Below, in pieces: positions 7,819 to 15,238 of a DNA stretch of 64,000 bases. Numbering within the stretch: the first letter of the stretch is position 1; each line of letters opens with the position of its first letter. A program made the translations under genes and the position numbers. Under the pieces are notes generated by a model. The model did not search any database. It was not told where the DNA came from and was given only the letters and a program-made list of their open reading frames with translations. Origin of the DNA: an uncultured Bacteroides sp. (lineage in GTDB: Bacteria; Bacteroidota; Bacteroidia; Bacteroidales; UBA932); NCBI GenBank assembly GCA_945874355.1, contig CAMCGB010000007.1, positions 60,431 through 124,430 of the forward strand. Reading direction: 5' to 3'.

Positions 7819-8919
7819 ATGTCTTTAAAATGTGGAATTGTAGGTCTTCCGAATGTAGGAAAATCGACTCTTTTCAACTGCATAAGCTCGGGTAAGGCCC
7901 AGAGCGCCAATTTTCCTTTCTGCACCATAGAGCCCAATCTCGGCTCGACCAATGTGCCCGACAAGAGGCTTGAGGTCCTGACGGAGATCTGCAAACCCGA
8001 GAGGACCATCCCGGCCACGGTGGACATTGTGGACATAGCCGGTCTGGTGAAGGGTGCTTCTCACGGGGAAGGTCTTGGTAATCAATTCCTTGCAAATATT
8101 CGCGAGTGCGATGCCATACTTCACGTCCTCAGGTGCTTTGACGACGGGAATGTTATTCACGTGGACGGAAGCGTGGACCCGGTAAGGGATAAGGAAGTGG
8201 TGGATATGGAGCTGCAGCTAAAGGACCTGGAGACGGTTCAATCAAGGCTCGCCAAGGCCGACAAGGCTGCAAGGGTGGGCGACAAGGAGGCGCGCAAGAG
8301 TGTGGAGCTTCTGCAGCGCTACAAGGCCGCCCTGGAGCAGGGTAAGTCGTGCCGCAGCGTGGCTCTGCTCAATGACGACGAAGTAGCCCTCGCCAGGGAT
8401 ATGTTCCTGCTGACCAATAAGCCTGTGATGTATGTGTGCAATGTGGACGACGCCGGGGCCGCTTCGGGCAACGAGTATGTCGAGAGGGTGAGGGAGGCTG
8501 TCAAGGACGAGAATGCGGAGATACTTGTAATCTCGGCCCGCACTGAGGCGGAAATCGCTGAGATTGAGGACTATGACGACCGTCAGATGTTCCTCGAGGA
8601 GATGGGTCTCAAGGAGAGCGGGGTGATAAGGCTGATTCAGAGCGCCTACCGCCTGCTGGGACTTCAGACTTTCTTTACCGCAGGAGCGGACGAGTGCAGG
8701 GCCTGGACTATACACGTGGGCGACAAGGCTCCGAAGGCCGCGGGAGTGATACATTCTGACTTCGAGAAGGGCTTCATCAGGGCTGAGGTCATCAAGTACG
8801 AGGATTTCGTTCATTATAAGACCGAAGCAGCTGTGCGCGCCGCCGGAAAGATGGGTATTGAAGGAAAGGAGTATGTGGTCTGCGACGGCGATATAATGCA
8901 TTTCCTCTTTAATGTTTAA
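7819..8919 (+). CDS. ychF: Redox-regulated ATPase YchF (Obg family)
   Basis: Universal Obg-family P-loop protein that binds ATP in preference to GTP and associates with ribosomes. The G domain starts at residue 1 with GLPNVGKSTLFN. DIAGLVKGASHGEGLGN near 72 is the G3/switch II stretch. The modified G4 and a coiled-coil insertion (125-185, KDLETVQSRLAKADK) follow. A TGS domain occupies the C-terminus (LQTFFTAGADECRAWTI; IHSDFEKGFIRAEVI). The length of 366 residues is typical. It has its own promoter and a shared strong terminator with ppiD. Confidence 0.95.
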   Translation: MSLKCGIVGLPNVGKSTLFNCISSGKAQSANFPFCTIEPNLGSTNVPDKRLEVLTEICKPERTIPATVDIVDIAGLVKGASHGEGLGNQFLANIRECDAILHVLRCFDDGNVIHVDGSVDPVRDKEVVDMELQLKDLETVQSRLAKADKAARVGDKEARKSVELLQRYKAALEQGKSCRSVALLNDDEVALARDMFLLTNKPVMYVCNVDDAGAASGNEYVERVREAVKDENAEILVISARTEAEIAEIEDYDDRQMFLEEMGLKESGVIRLIQSAYRLLGLQTFFTAGADECRAWTIHVGDKAPKAAGVIHSDFEKGFIRAEVIKYEDFVHYKTEAAVRAAGKMGIEGKEYVVCDGDIMHFLFNV

Positions 8920-8956
8920 GGTTATTCTGTTTATGCTCGCCGGATGGGCCGCTATA

Positions 8957-8979
8957 AAGCGTAGCGCGCGGAGAGATCT
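8957..8979. repeat. Fragment of the REP-like intergenic repeat
   Basis: The sequence aagcgtagcgcgcggagagatct matches the right half of the longer copy at 22679-22713 (agcgaagcgagcggagagatct) with a few differences. It lies between ychF and ppiD, immediately beside their shared terminator. Confidence 0.5.
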
Positions 8980-8981
8980 AA

Positions 8982-9013
8982 AAAAGGCTGGATGAGATGT
9001 CATCCAGCCTTTT
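8982..9013. terminator. Bidirectional terminator between ychF and ppiD
   Basis: A perfect 14-bp stem (AAAAGGCTGGATGA / TCATCCAGCCTTTT) with a GATG loop has A-rich and T-rich flanks, so it can end transcription from both the plus-strand ychF and the minus-strand ppiD. Confidence 0.9.
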
Positions 9014-9031
9014 ATGTGATAGAAAAATCTA

Positions 9032-11116
9032 TTAATAGAATCTCTCGCGATTGTCCTTCACGTCGCAGTACTCGCTCATAACAGGGATAATGAGCTGTGA
9101 GGTGTACTGTGCCTTCTGGGCGGCAGTGCTGCGGGCGTCATCCTCGGTGTAGAAAGAGCCTTTCTCGCTGGAGTTGACCTTCACCACATAAACACCCATA
9201 TTGCCTGCTACAGGGCCGTAAACAGTGCCCTGGGGAGCTACGGAAGCTGCTCCTGCGAGTGCAGGGTCAACGCTTGCCGATGCAAGTGAAAGAGCTTCGT
9301 TGTTCTCTACGCTTACAGAGAGAGCCTCTGCAATCTTTTCCATATCATTCAGACCCTCTATCTTCTCGGATACGCTTGCAAGAGTCTTCTGCTGCAGCTT
9401 CTCGGAGTAGAGACGGTTCTTGATGACCTCAGCGACCTCTGAAACGGGAGCATAACCCTCCTTGTGAGCCTCCTTGACGGCTACGATGAAGAAGTAGTTG
9501 TTGTTCACGGTCAGAATCTCGGAAGCCTTGCCGGGTTTGTGGTCGAAGGCCCATCTGGTCACGGTCTTGGCCTGGTCGATGGCGCCGTAGTTGGAAGTGG
9601 CCTCCGTGACGGTCAGGCTGTGGGAGTAAACCTTGGTGGAATCTACAGCCTTCTTGTAGCCTTCGTAAGAGCCTGCGGTGAGGGATGCGAAGGTGTTGGC
9701 CTGTGCGTAGTAGCTGTTGAAGGTCTCCTTGCTTGCGATGGCGGTCTTCTCAAGCACTGCTACCTGCTTCTTGGCAATGGGCTTGCTGGCCCTGGTCACG
9801 AGCACCACGTGGGTTCCGTAGCTGCTTGTAAGAGAGAAAGGCTTGCCTACCTGGGCCTCGAGTACGGACTCCATACCGGGAATCATATAGTTCTGGGTCA
9901 TCCAGCCTATGGTTCCGAGCTCTCCGTCATAAGCGGAATTCTGGTCGAGGGAGTACTGGGCTGCGAGGTTTGAGAATGACACTCCACCCTTTGAAAGCAC
10001 TTTTACAAGGCTGTCGGCGGTATTCTTTGCTCCGCTGCCCTGCAGAAGGATATGCTTTACGAATACTGAGTCGGGGATGTTCTTCTCAGCGACCACGCGT
10101 CCTGCGTAGAAGGTGTTGCCGCTCTTGATGACCTGCGTGAGATTCCTCTTCTGGGCGAAGATCTGGTCGTCAAGCTCGCTGTTGATGGTAGAAAGCTCGC
10201 CCTCCTTGTACCAGTATGAAGAAAGCTGGCTCTCGGAGTTCTTCTGAAGGAAGGACTTCATATTGTCGGTGGTGGCGAACATTTCGTAGGCCTCATCCAT
10301 CTCAAGACTGGTCTTGTTCACATCGTCAGAAGAAGGAACTACCTCAAAGACAACATATTCAACCTCGCGGCTTGCGTTGCGCTTGAAGAAAGACTTGTGG
10401 TCTTTGTAGAACTTCTTTATCTCGGAAGAGCTGACATTGATGGTAGAGTCCTGTCCCATAGGATAGTAGCTCATACAGTAGTCAATGTTCACGGTGGTGT
10501 TGCCTGCTTCGAGGTCTGAAGCGAGCTGCAGAGCGTTCTCAAAGCTGCTGGCGCTGAACAGGGCGCCGTACTTCTGGTAGAACTGCTGGGTGTAGACGGT
10601 GTTCTGCACATAATCCCAGTAGAGACGGAGTCTGCCGGTCTCGTCAGAAGCCATTGCGTCAAGGAATGACTTCAAGGCATCGGGAGAGAAAACACCGCTC
10701 TCGTCCATAAAGACAGGATTCTGGGCGATGATAGGAGAAGGGTTGCTGCCGCTTACAAGCGAAACGAGCTCCTCGTCACCCACGGTGATACCGGCCTTTT
10801 TGGCGTTCTCGACGAACATATATTTGTCGAGATATTCCTGCCAGGCCGCATTTCTGATCTGCTGCTGAATCTGCTCGTTCTGAGCTGACGAACCCTGAAG
10901 GAGTTCGTTGATGGTGGTGTACTTATCGACTGTCTCCTGGAAGTCGGTGTAGGACACTTTCTTTCCGGCAACCTTGCCTACATCATACTTTGACGACATC
11001 GAATTCAGGGCAGACTCGAGAGTGCTCGGATCGATGATGAAAGAAAGAAGCGCCAACGCGATGATAATGGAGATCACGAGGCCGAATTTGACACGTATTT
11101 TTTCAAGAAGTGCCAT
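9032..11116 (-). CDS. ppiD: PpiD-like periplasmic peptidyl-prolyl isomerase/chaperone (SurA-N, parvulin)
   Basis: Membrane-anchored periplasmic folding factor. One N-terminal membrane segment (VKFGLVISIIIALALLSFII, about 8-28) is followed by a SurA/PpiD N-terminal chaperone region. A parvulin-type rotamase domain lies near 350-450, with VFVKHILLQ, GELGTIGWMTQNYMIPGM and SYGTHVVLVT. The C-terminal half is helical with a second degenerate PPIase-like part (TRWAFDHKPGKAS). The length of 694 residues suits Bacteroidetes PpiD. It lies 33 bases behind lptC in an envelope-biogenesis operon and is expected to help outer-membrane protein folding and export. Confidence 0.88.
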   Translation of the reverse strand: MALLEKIRVKFGLVISIIIALALLSFIIDPSTLESALNSMSSKYDVGKVAGKKVSYTDFQETVDKYTTINELLQGSSAQNEQIQQQIRNAAWQEYLDKYMFVENAKKAGITVGDEELVSLVSGSNPSPIIAQNPVFMDESGVFSPDALKSFLDAMASDETGRLRLYWDYVQNTVYTQQFYQKYGALFSASSFENALQLASDLEAGNTTVNIDYCMSYYPMGQDSTINVSSSEIKKFYKDHKSFFKRNASREVEYVVFEVVPSSDDVNKTSLEMDEAYEMFATTDNMKSFLQKNSESQLSSYWYKEGELSTINSELDDQIFAQKRNLTQVIKSGNTFYAGRVVAEKNIPDSVFVKHILLQGSGAKNTADSLVKVLSKGGVSFSNLAAQYSLDQNSAYDGELGTIGWMTQNYMIPGMESVLEAQVGKPFSLTSSYGTHVVLVTRASKPIAKKQVAVLEKTAIASKETFNSYYAQANTFASLTAGSYEGYKKAVDSTKVYSHSLTVTEATSNYGAIDQAKTVTRWAFDHKPGKASEILTVNNNYFFIVAVKEAHKEGYAPVSEVAEVIKNRLYSEKLQQKTLASVSEKIEGLNDMEKIAEALSVSVENNEALSLASASVDPALAGAASVAPQGTVYGPVAGNMGVYVVKVNSSEKGSFYTEDDARSTAAQKAQYTSQLIIPVMSEYCDVKDNRERFY

Positions 11117-11149
11117 TGTATAATTTTTAGTTTTGTTTCCTCTAAAGGT

Positions 11150-11806
11150 TTAGGGTGCGAATTTATTAATTTTTTTTGGAAAAGGACCAATAAAATTCAC
11201 AGAATCAAGAATAACTGCCGTAGTATCCTTCACAACATAGACATAATTGTTGAAACTGCTGTTGAGCTTCCAGTTCTGCATGCGGTCGTCAGAGCGCATT
11301 CCGTAGCCCTGCATGAAGCCGTCGGGAGAGTACACCTTGACATAGCAGTCAGTGTAGATTTCCTTCCGGGTCTGGTCCCAATAGATGGTGTCCGTCTCCA
11401 TAGTTTCTTTATTTATCACATTGTGCAGCACCACGTTACCGTAAGCTTCCCATACTTCGTCAGAAGTCTTGTTCTCCTTCTTGGGGCTCTTGTGGACTGC
11501 TTTGTCGGACACGATTACAGACTCCAGAAGCCCTTCCGCAGTGTATGAATAGACGGAGATGCCTTCGGGAAAGTAGTCGTATTCGAGCGAGTCCGAGTCG
11601 TAGTGCTCCATCCTTGTAGCCTCAAGGCGCATCTCCAGCAGCCCGTTGCGGCTCTGGACGGCAAAGACATCGTCTATGCTCTGGAGCGGAGTTTTGCCCA
11701 AATCCAGCTTTTCCGCCTTCGCTATGCCCTGACGACAAGAAACGAAAGAACTGGCAATCACGGCTGTGATTGCCAGTATCTCTACACTATGTGACAAATG
11801 TTTCAA
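11150..11806 (-). CDS. lptC: LptC, periplasmic LPS-transport component
   Basis: The LptC family (218 residues) links the LptB2FG exporter to LptA. An N-terminal hydrophobic segment ends in a lipobox-like SSFVSC, so it may be a lipoprotein rather than the single-pass form of E. coli. The beta-jellyroll repeats are recognisable: LLEMRLEATRMEHYDSDSLEYDYFPEGISVYSY, then EAYGNVVL, ETDTIYWDQTRKEIYTD and VKVYSPDGFMQGYGMRSD. The only in-frame start is TTG at 11806, one base after the TAG stop of the TPR gene, so translation is probably coupled. ppiD follows. Confidence 0.88.
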   Translation of the reverse strand: MKHLSHSVEILAITAVIASSFVSCRQGIAKAEKLDLGKTPLQSIDDVFAVQSRNGLLEMRLEATRMEHYDSDSLEYDYFPEGISVYSYTAEGLLESVIVSDKAVHKSPKKENKTSDEVWEAYGNVVLHNVINKETMETDTIYWDQTRKEIYTDCYVKVYSPDGFMQGYGMRSDDRMQNWKLNSSFNNYVYVVKDTTAVILDSVNFIGPFPKKINKFAP

Positions 11807-11807
11807 A

Positions 11808-13139
11808 CTATTTGTTGGTGCGCACTGTGGTGTTGGCCCTCATTCCGCCGCATACTACGGTGTATGACTGACCGTTGGTGATGTCGTACATAAAGGCTTC
11901 CTCGCTCTTGGGGAAGTAAGTGCTGTACTGGCTGATGTACTGGTTGGCGGCTTCGGTCAGGGTCTCGTCTGCATTCTTGGCCTTGATCATATAGTCGCAA
12001 GCAACCCAGAAAGGAGCTCTGGCGGCAATCTCGTCTCCACCGCAACGGGTTGCTCCCCAAATGGTTCCGATGAGGAAGTAAGCCTTTCCTGCGAGCTTCT
12101 CGGAAGATGCGGCAACGGTGTTGGCGCACTCGAAAGCCTTGGAGTTCATACCATTCTTGAAGTAGTATGTGGCAAGCTCGTAATTCCAGTCGGCGTCGGT
12201 GTAGGAGTCAGAGTCGTCACTTGCGATAGCCTCCTCCATATATTTGATGGCCTCGTCCACATTGCCTCTTGCAGAGTGCAGCTTGAAGAGGTAGTAAGCG
12301 GAGTTTGCTGAAGGCTCAAGCTTGTACATTGTGGTAACGGCCTTGAGGTAGATGTCGTTGGAGTTGCAGTCATCGGTCATACTCATAGTCTTCACGATGG
12401 TTTGGGCGAGCTTGAGGTTCTCGGGATCGGCCTCGATGCGGGGTCCGTAGAGTTCGATGAGGTGGTCGCAGCTTGCTACCTTGCTGGCTGCAAACACATT
12501 ACCCATATCCTGCTTTACCTTCTGGTTCTGCTCTTTCTCAATCTCGTTGTTTGAAGGAGCCTTCTCGAGAAGGTCGCTGTTCCTCTGGAAGATGTTGATG
12601 ACGGTCTCGGCGTCGAGAGAGCCGCCCTGATACTGGTCGATTGCGGCCTGAAGGTCGTAGAGCAGAATCTGACTCTTTGTCTGCTCGGCATTACGCTCGA
12701 TGATGCCTTCGTATCCTGTATAAAGCTTCTCAGAATCGTTCTTGATATAGTTTGCCATATCGAGTCCCTTGTTGTTGAGGGCGGTCACTGCGTACTTGGG
12801 ATAGTACTGGGCCCTGGTCTCGTGAAGGGTCAGGAGAGTATCTACGAGAGCATTGCGGTAAGCGGCGTCGGAAGCGTTCTTGCTGATGAGTCTTCTCATA
12901 AGTACGGCTCCGTCGATGAGCATGTTCTGGCTGGCTGTGGCGGGACACAGACTGTAAGCCTTTCTCCAGTTGGGAGTTGCCTCATCATAAGCCTTCTGCT
13001 TGTAATACTCTTTGTAGTAGGACATGTACTTGATGCACTCGGCACTGTCCGCACCCCACTTGCCCTGCGCAAACAAATTGCCTGAGACGAACAGGGCTGC
13101 GATGGAAATCAAGATTGAAAGTGATACTGACTTTTTCAT
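11808..13139 (-). CDS. Secreted tetratricopeptide-repeat protein
   Basis: A 443-residue protein with a signal peptide (MKKSVSLSILISIAALFVSGNLFAQ) and helical repeats. Recognisable TPR-like units are AYDEATPNWRKAYSLCP near 55, NSAYYLFKLHSARGNVDEAIKYMEEAIA near 285-315 and NYELATYYFKNGMNSKAFECANTVA near 325-350. Several Cys residues sit at regular places in the repeats. The family occurs next to LptC and a FadL-like barrel in Bacteroidetes genomes. The function is not known; a scaffold in envelope assembly is inference from the neighbours. It follows the barrel gene by 18 bases and is translationally close to lptC. Confidence 0.8.
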   Translation of the reverse strand: MKKSVSLSILISIAALFVSGNLFAQGKWGADSAECIKYMSYYKEYYKQKAYDEATPNWRKAYSLCPATASQNMLIDGAVLMRRLISKNASDAAYRNALVDTLLTLHETRAQYYPKYAVTALNNKGLDMANYIKNDSEKLYTGYEGIIERNAEQTKSQILLYDLQAAIDQYQGGSLDAETVINIFQRNSDLLEKAPSNNEIEKEQNQKVKQDMGNVFAASKVASCDHLIELYGPRIEADPENLKLAQTIVKTMSMTDDCNSNDIYLKAVTTMYKLEPSANSAYYLFKLHSARGNVDEAIKYMEEAIASDDSDSYTDADWNYELATYYFKNGMNSKAFECANTVAASSEKLAGKAYFLIGTIWGATRCGGDEIAARAPFWVACDYMIKAKNADETLTEAANQYISQYSTYFPKSEEAFMYDITNGQSYTVVCGGMRANTTVRTNK

Positions 13140-13157
13140 ATTGTTAATAATGTTTGT

Positions 13158-14459
13158 TTATTCGTATCTCGGTTTCTGGAACCAGATGTCAAATATATTG
13201 ACTCCAATAGAGAAATTGAAATATCTTTCCCTTACAAGCTGCTCGCGGAGGGCTCCCCTCTGTCCCAGTTCAAAGCCCAGGGTCAGACCGTTGTACCACC
13301 TGAACACAGGCAAAGTGACTCCGAAGGTAAGCCCCATCGAATTGATTTGCTGACCGTTACAGGTGAAATAATCCTTTTTGTAGTAGGCTCCGGCGCGGTA
13401 AGCCACACGGTTGAAATAGTAGCGTATATCGTTGCGGTTCGGCACAAATTCCATACCTAAACGGTAGCTTTCCGACAAGCAGGTCTCAAAGGGAGACGAA
13501 GTCTTCGAGAAGCCGCTGATGTTTTCAATCCCGGTGTTTGTCCAGTCGGAGCGGGAGTAGTCGAAGGCTACCATAAGCTTGTCGGCATACTTGAACGAAA
13601 CTCCCACGGCAAGCTCGGAAGCAATCTTCGCTTTACGTGTAAGTCCAAGAGTGTCAGACTTATAGTAAAGAGTATCAGCAGACACGGAACCTACCGAATA
13701 GCGCTCGTCGGTGTAGTAACCCTTGAGGTCGGCGCCGGTGGAATAGGTGGCTCCGAGAGCGAGGGTGACCTTCTGCCCTATGGGCTGCTCGTACTGGAGT
13801 CCGAACTTTCCGCCCAGGGCCGAAGCCTGCAGGGTGGTGGAATTCTGGATTGAATTGTACGATTTGTCGCTTATCGAGGTATTATATGTCTTAGTGACAC
13901 TTCCGAAATAGCAGTCGAACTCGGCTCCGAGCGAGAGCCTTTTGAAAAGGGTCACTCCGGCGGCCGCAAAGCCTTTGTACAAACTTCCGCTTCCGTCTGC
14001 CGAGAATGAAATGGTGCCTATGTTACCGTCGGGGTAGGAGAAGGAAGAGGAGAATCCGGTGCTGCTGTAAGGGGTGATTCCAACCATCATAGCAGAGTGG
14101 TCCCACAGCGGGAATGAAAGGACCAAATCGTTGATGTTGAAGACATTATTCACAGATTTGACACCTCCTTGAGAGAAGACTTTATTGTCCCCGTACATCG
14201 AATAGTCGGCCATAAAGGCGAGGGAATCCCTGGCCGTCACGGAGGCGGGATTGACGATGTTGATGAAACGGTTGCTTCTCAGGGCAACTCCGACACCTGC
14301 CATAGATTGGTTGTACGCACTTCCCTGATGTGCCATATCCCCCACTCCGAAGATAGAATACGGAGAGAAGGAATTGTCGGCCTGGGCCCACGCAGAGCCG
14401 CAGAAGGCAATGGTAAGGCAAATAGAGGCCACCAGCCTACTTAATGTTCTTCCTGACAT
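13158..14459 (-). CDS. FadL/OMPP1-like outer-membrane beta-barrel protein
   Basis: An outer-membrane barrel of about 433 residues. I prefer the ATG at 14459 (MSGRTLSRLV) over the one at 14465; the signal peptide ends GSAWAQ. The mature protein starts with SPYSIFGVGDMAHQGSAYNQSMAGVGVA, then the NPASVTARD element typical of FadL/TodX-like proteins, where early Asn-Pro-Ala motifs mark the hatch region. The rest is alternating amphipathic strands. The start overlaps the end of coaX by about 23 bases, so the two are cotranscribed. In Bacteroidetes this gene sits between coaX and a TPR protein; its cargo is not known. Confidence 0.8.
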   Translation of the reverse strand: MSGRTLSRLVASICLTIAFCGSAWAQADNSFSPYSIFGVGDMAHQGSAYNQSMAGVGVALRSNRFINIVNPASVTARDSLAFMADYSMYGDNKVFSQGGVKSVNNVFNINDLVLSFPLWDHSAMMVGITPYSSTGFSSSFSYPDGNIGTISFSADGSGSLYKGFAAAGVTLFKRLSLGAEFDCYFGSVTKTYNTSISDKSYNSIQNSTTLQASALGGKFGLQYEQPIGQKVTLALGATYSTGADLKGYYTDERYSVGSVSADTLYYKSDTLGLTRKAKIASELAVGVSFKYADKLMVAFDYSRSDWTNTGIENISGFSKTSSPFETCLSESYRLGMEFVPNRNDIRYYFNRVAYRAGAYYKKDYFTCNGQQINSMGLTFGVTLPVFRWYNGLTLGFELGQRGALREQLVRERYFNFSIGVNIFDIWFQKPRYE

Positions 14460-15174
14460 AGTCATCTGTTATTAGAGCCAAACCCATCAGTTCGAGATTG
14501 CAAACTACAAAGATGGAGTTTTTCATTTTCTTGGCAAAATAAATTGCGTCTCCACCCGTAAAAATTACAATATTATCCTTGAAGGCTTTGATGTAGCCGT
14601 CTATTTCAAACATTATACCCAAAATGACTCCGCTCTCGATTGAAGATGCAAGACTGTGGCCCTGGATATCTGTCTGCTCAGGGGTATCCACAAGGGGGAG
14701 AGACTTGGAGTAGCGGTTGAGAGCCTTGAATCTGGTCCTGCATCCCGGGGATATGTTTCCTCCCATATAGCGCCCCTCGGAAGAGAGAAAATCCATAGTA
14801 AGGGTAGTTCCGAAATCGAAGATGCTGCAGGCCTTGCCTTTGAAAAGATGCCGCGCCGCAACCAATCCGGCAGCCCTGTCGCAGGAGAGGTACTCAGGGA
14901 AGTCGTACTTCAGCAGAAGATTGGTGTGGGCCTTGTCAAGTATCAGAAGATGAGAGCATTTGCCCTTAAGCACCGCTTCTTCCTCCGGAAGCACTCCGCT
15001 CACTGAAGCTATGGTTAACACCTCAGGCCTTTCCTTCTCGACTATGGTCAGAAGATAGTCCAGCATCTTCTCCCCCTGATAGCGGAAAGTCTTTCCGAGC
15101 ACACAGGGGTCAAGAGGGTCGCACCAGGCTGCTTTCAGTGCGGTATTTCCTGCAACAACAAGTAGATTCGCCAT
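14437..15174 (-). CDS. coaX: Type III pantothenate kinase (CoaX) with altered N-terminal phosphate motif
   Basis: CoaX phosphorylates pantothenate as the first step of coenzyme A synthesis and belongs to the ASKHA superfamily. The later motifs are present: SCDRAAGLVAARHLF near 98, the FDFGTTLTMDFL phosphate-2 motif near 118-130, and GGNISPGCRTRFKAL near 137. The N-terminal phosphate-1 motif, normally D-x-G-N-T, reads VVAGNTALK, so the conserved Asp is Val here. The length of 245 residues is normal. It heads the operon to ppiD from a good promoter at 15199-15230. Either the enzyme tolerates the change, it is impaired, or another pantothenate kinase exists elsewhere. Confidence 0.85.
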   Translation of the reverse strand: MANLLVVAGNTALKAAWCDPLDPCVLGKTFRYQGEKMLDYLLTIVEKERPEVLTIASVSGVLPEEEAVLKGKCSHLLILDKAHTNLLLKYDFPEYLSCDRAAGLVAARHLFKGKACSIFDFGTTLTMDFLSSEGRYMGGNISPGCRTRFKALNRYSKSLPLVDTPEQTDIQGHSLASSIESGVILGIMFEIDGYIKAFKDNIVIFTGGDAIYFAKKMKNSIFVVCNLELMGLALITDDYVRKNIK

Positions 15175-15198
15175 CCGGCTTTCAGTTTAGCAAGACTG

Positions 15199-15230
15199 CA
15201 AATTTAAGAATTATTTATTTCCGTATCAAG
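15199..15230 (-). promoter_or_regulatory. Promoter of the coaX-to-ppiD operon
   Basis: On the minus strand CTTG (15230 to 15227) and a perfect TAAATTTG (15206 to 15199) are 20 bases apart. This is the only gap in the coaX/OMP/TPR/lptC/ppiD series large enough for a promoter, and it separates them from mfd. Confidence 0.65.
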
Positions 15231-15238
15231 TGATTCGA

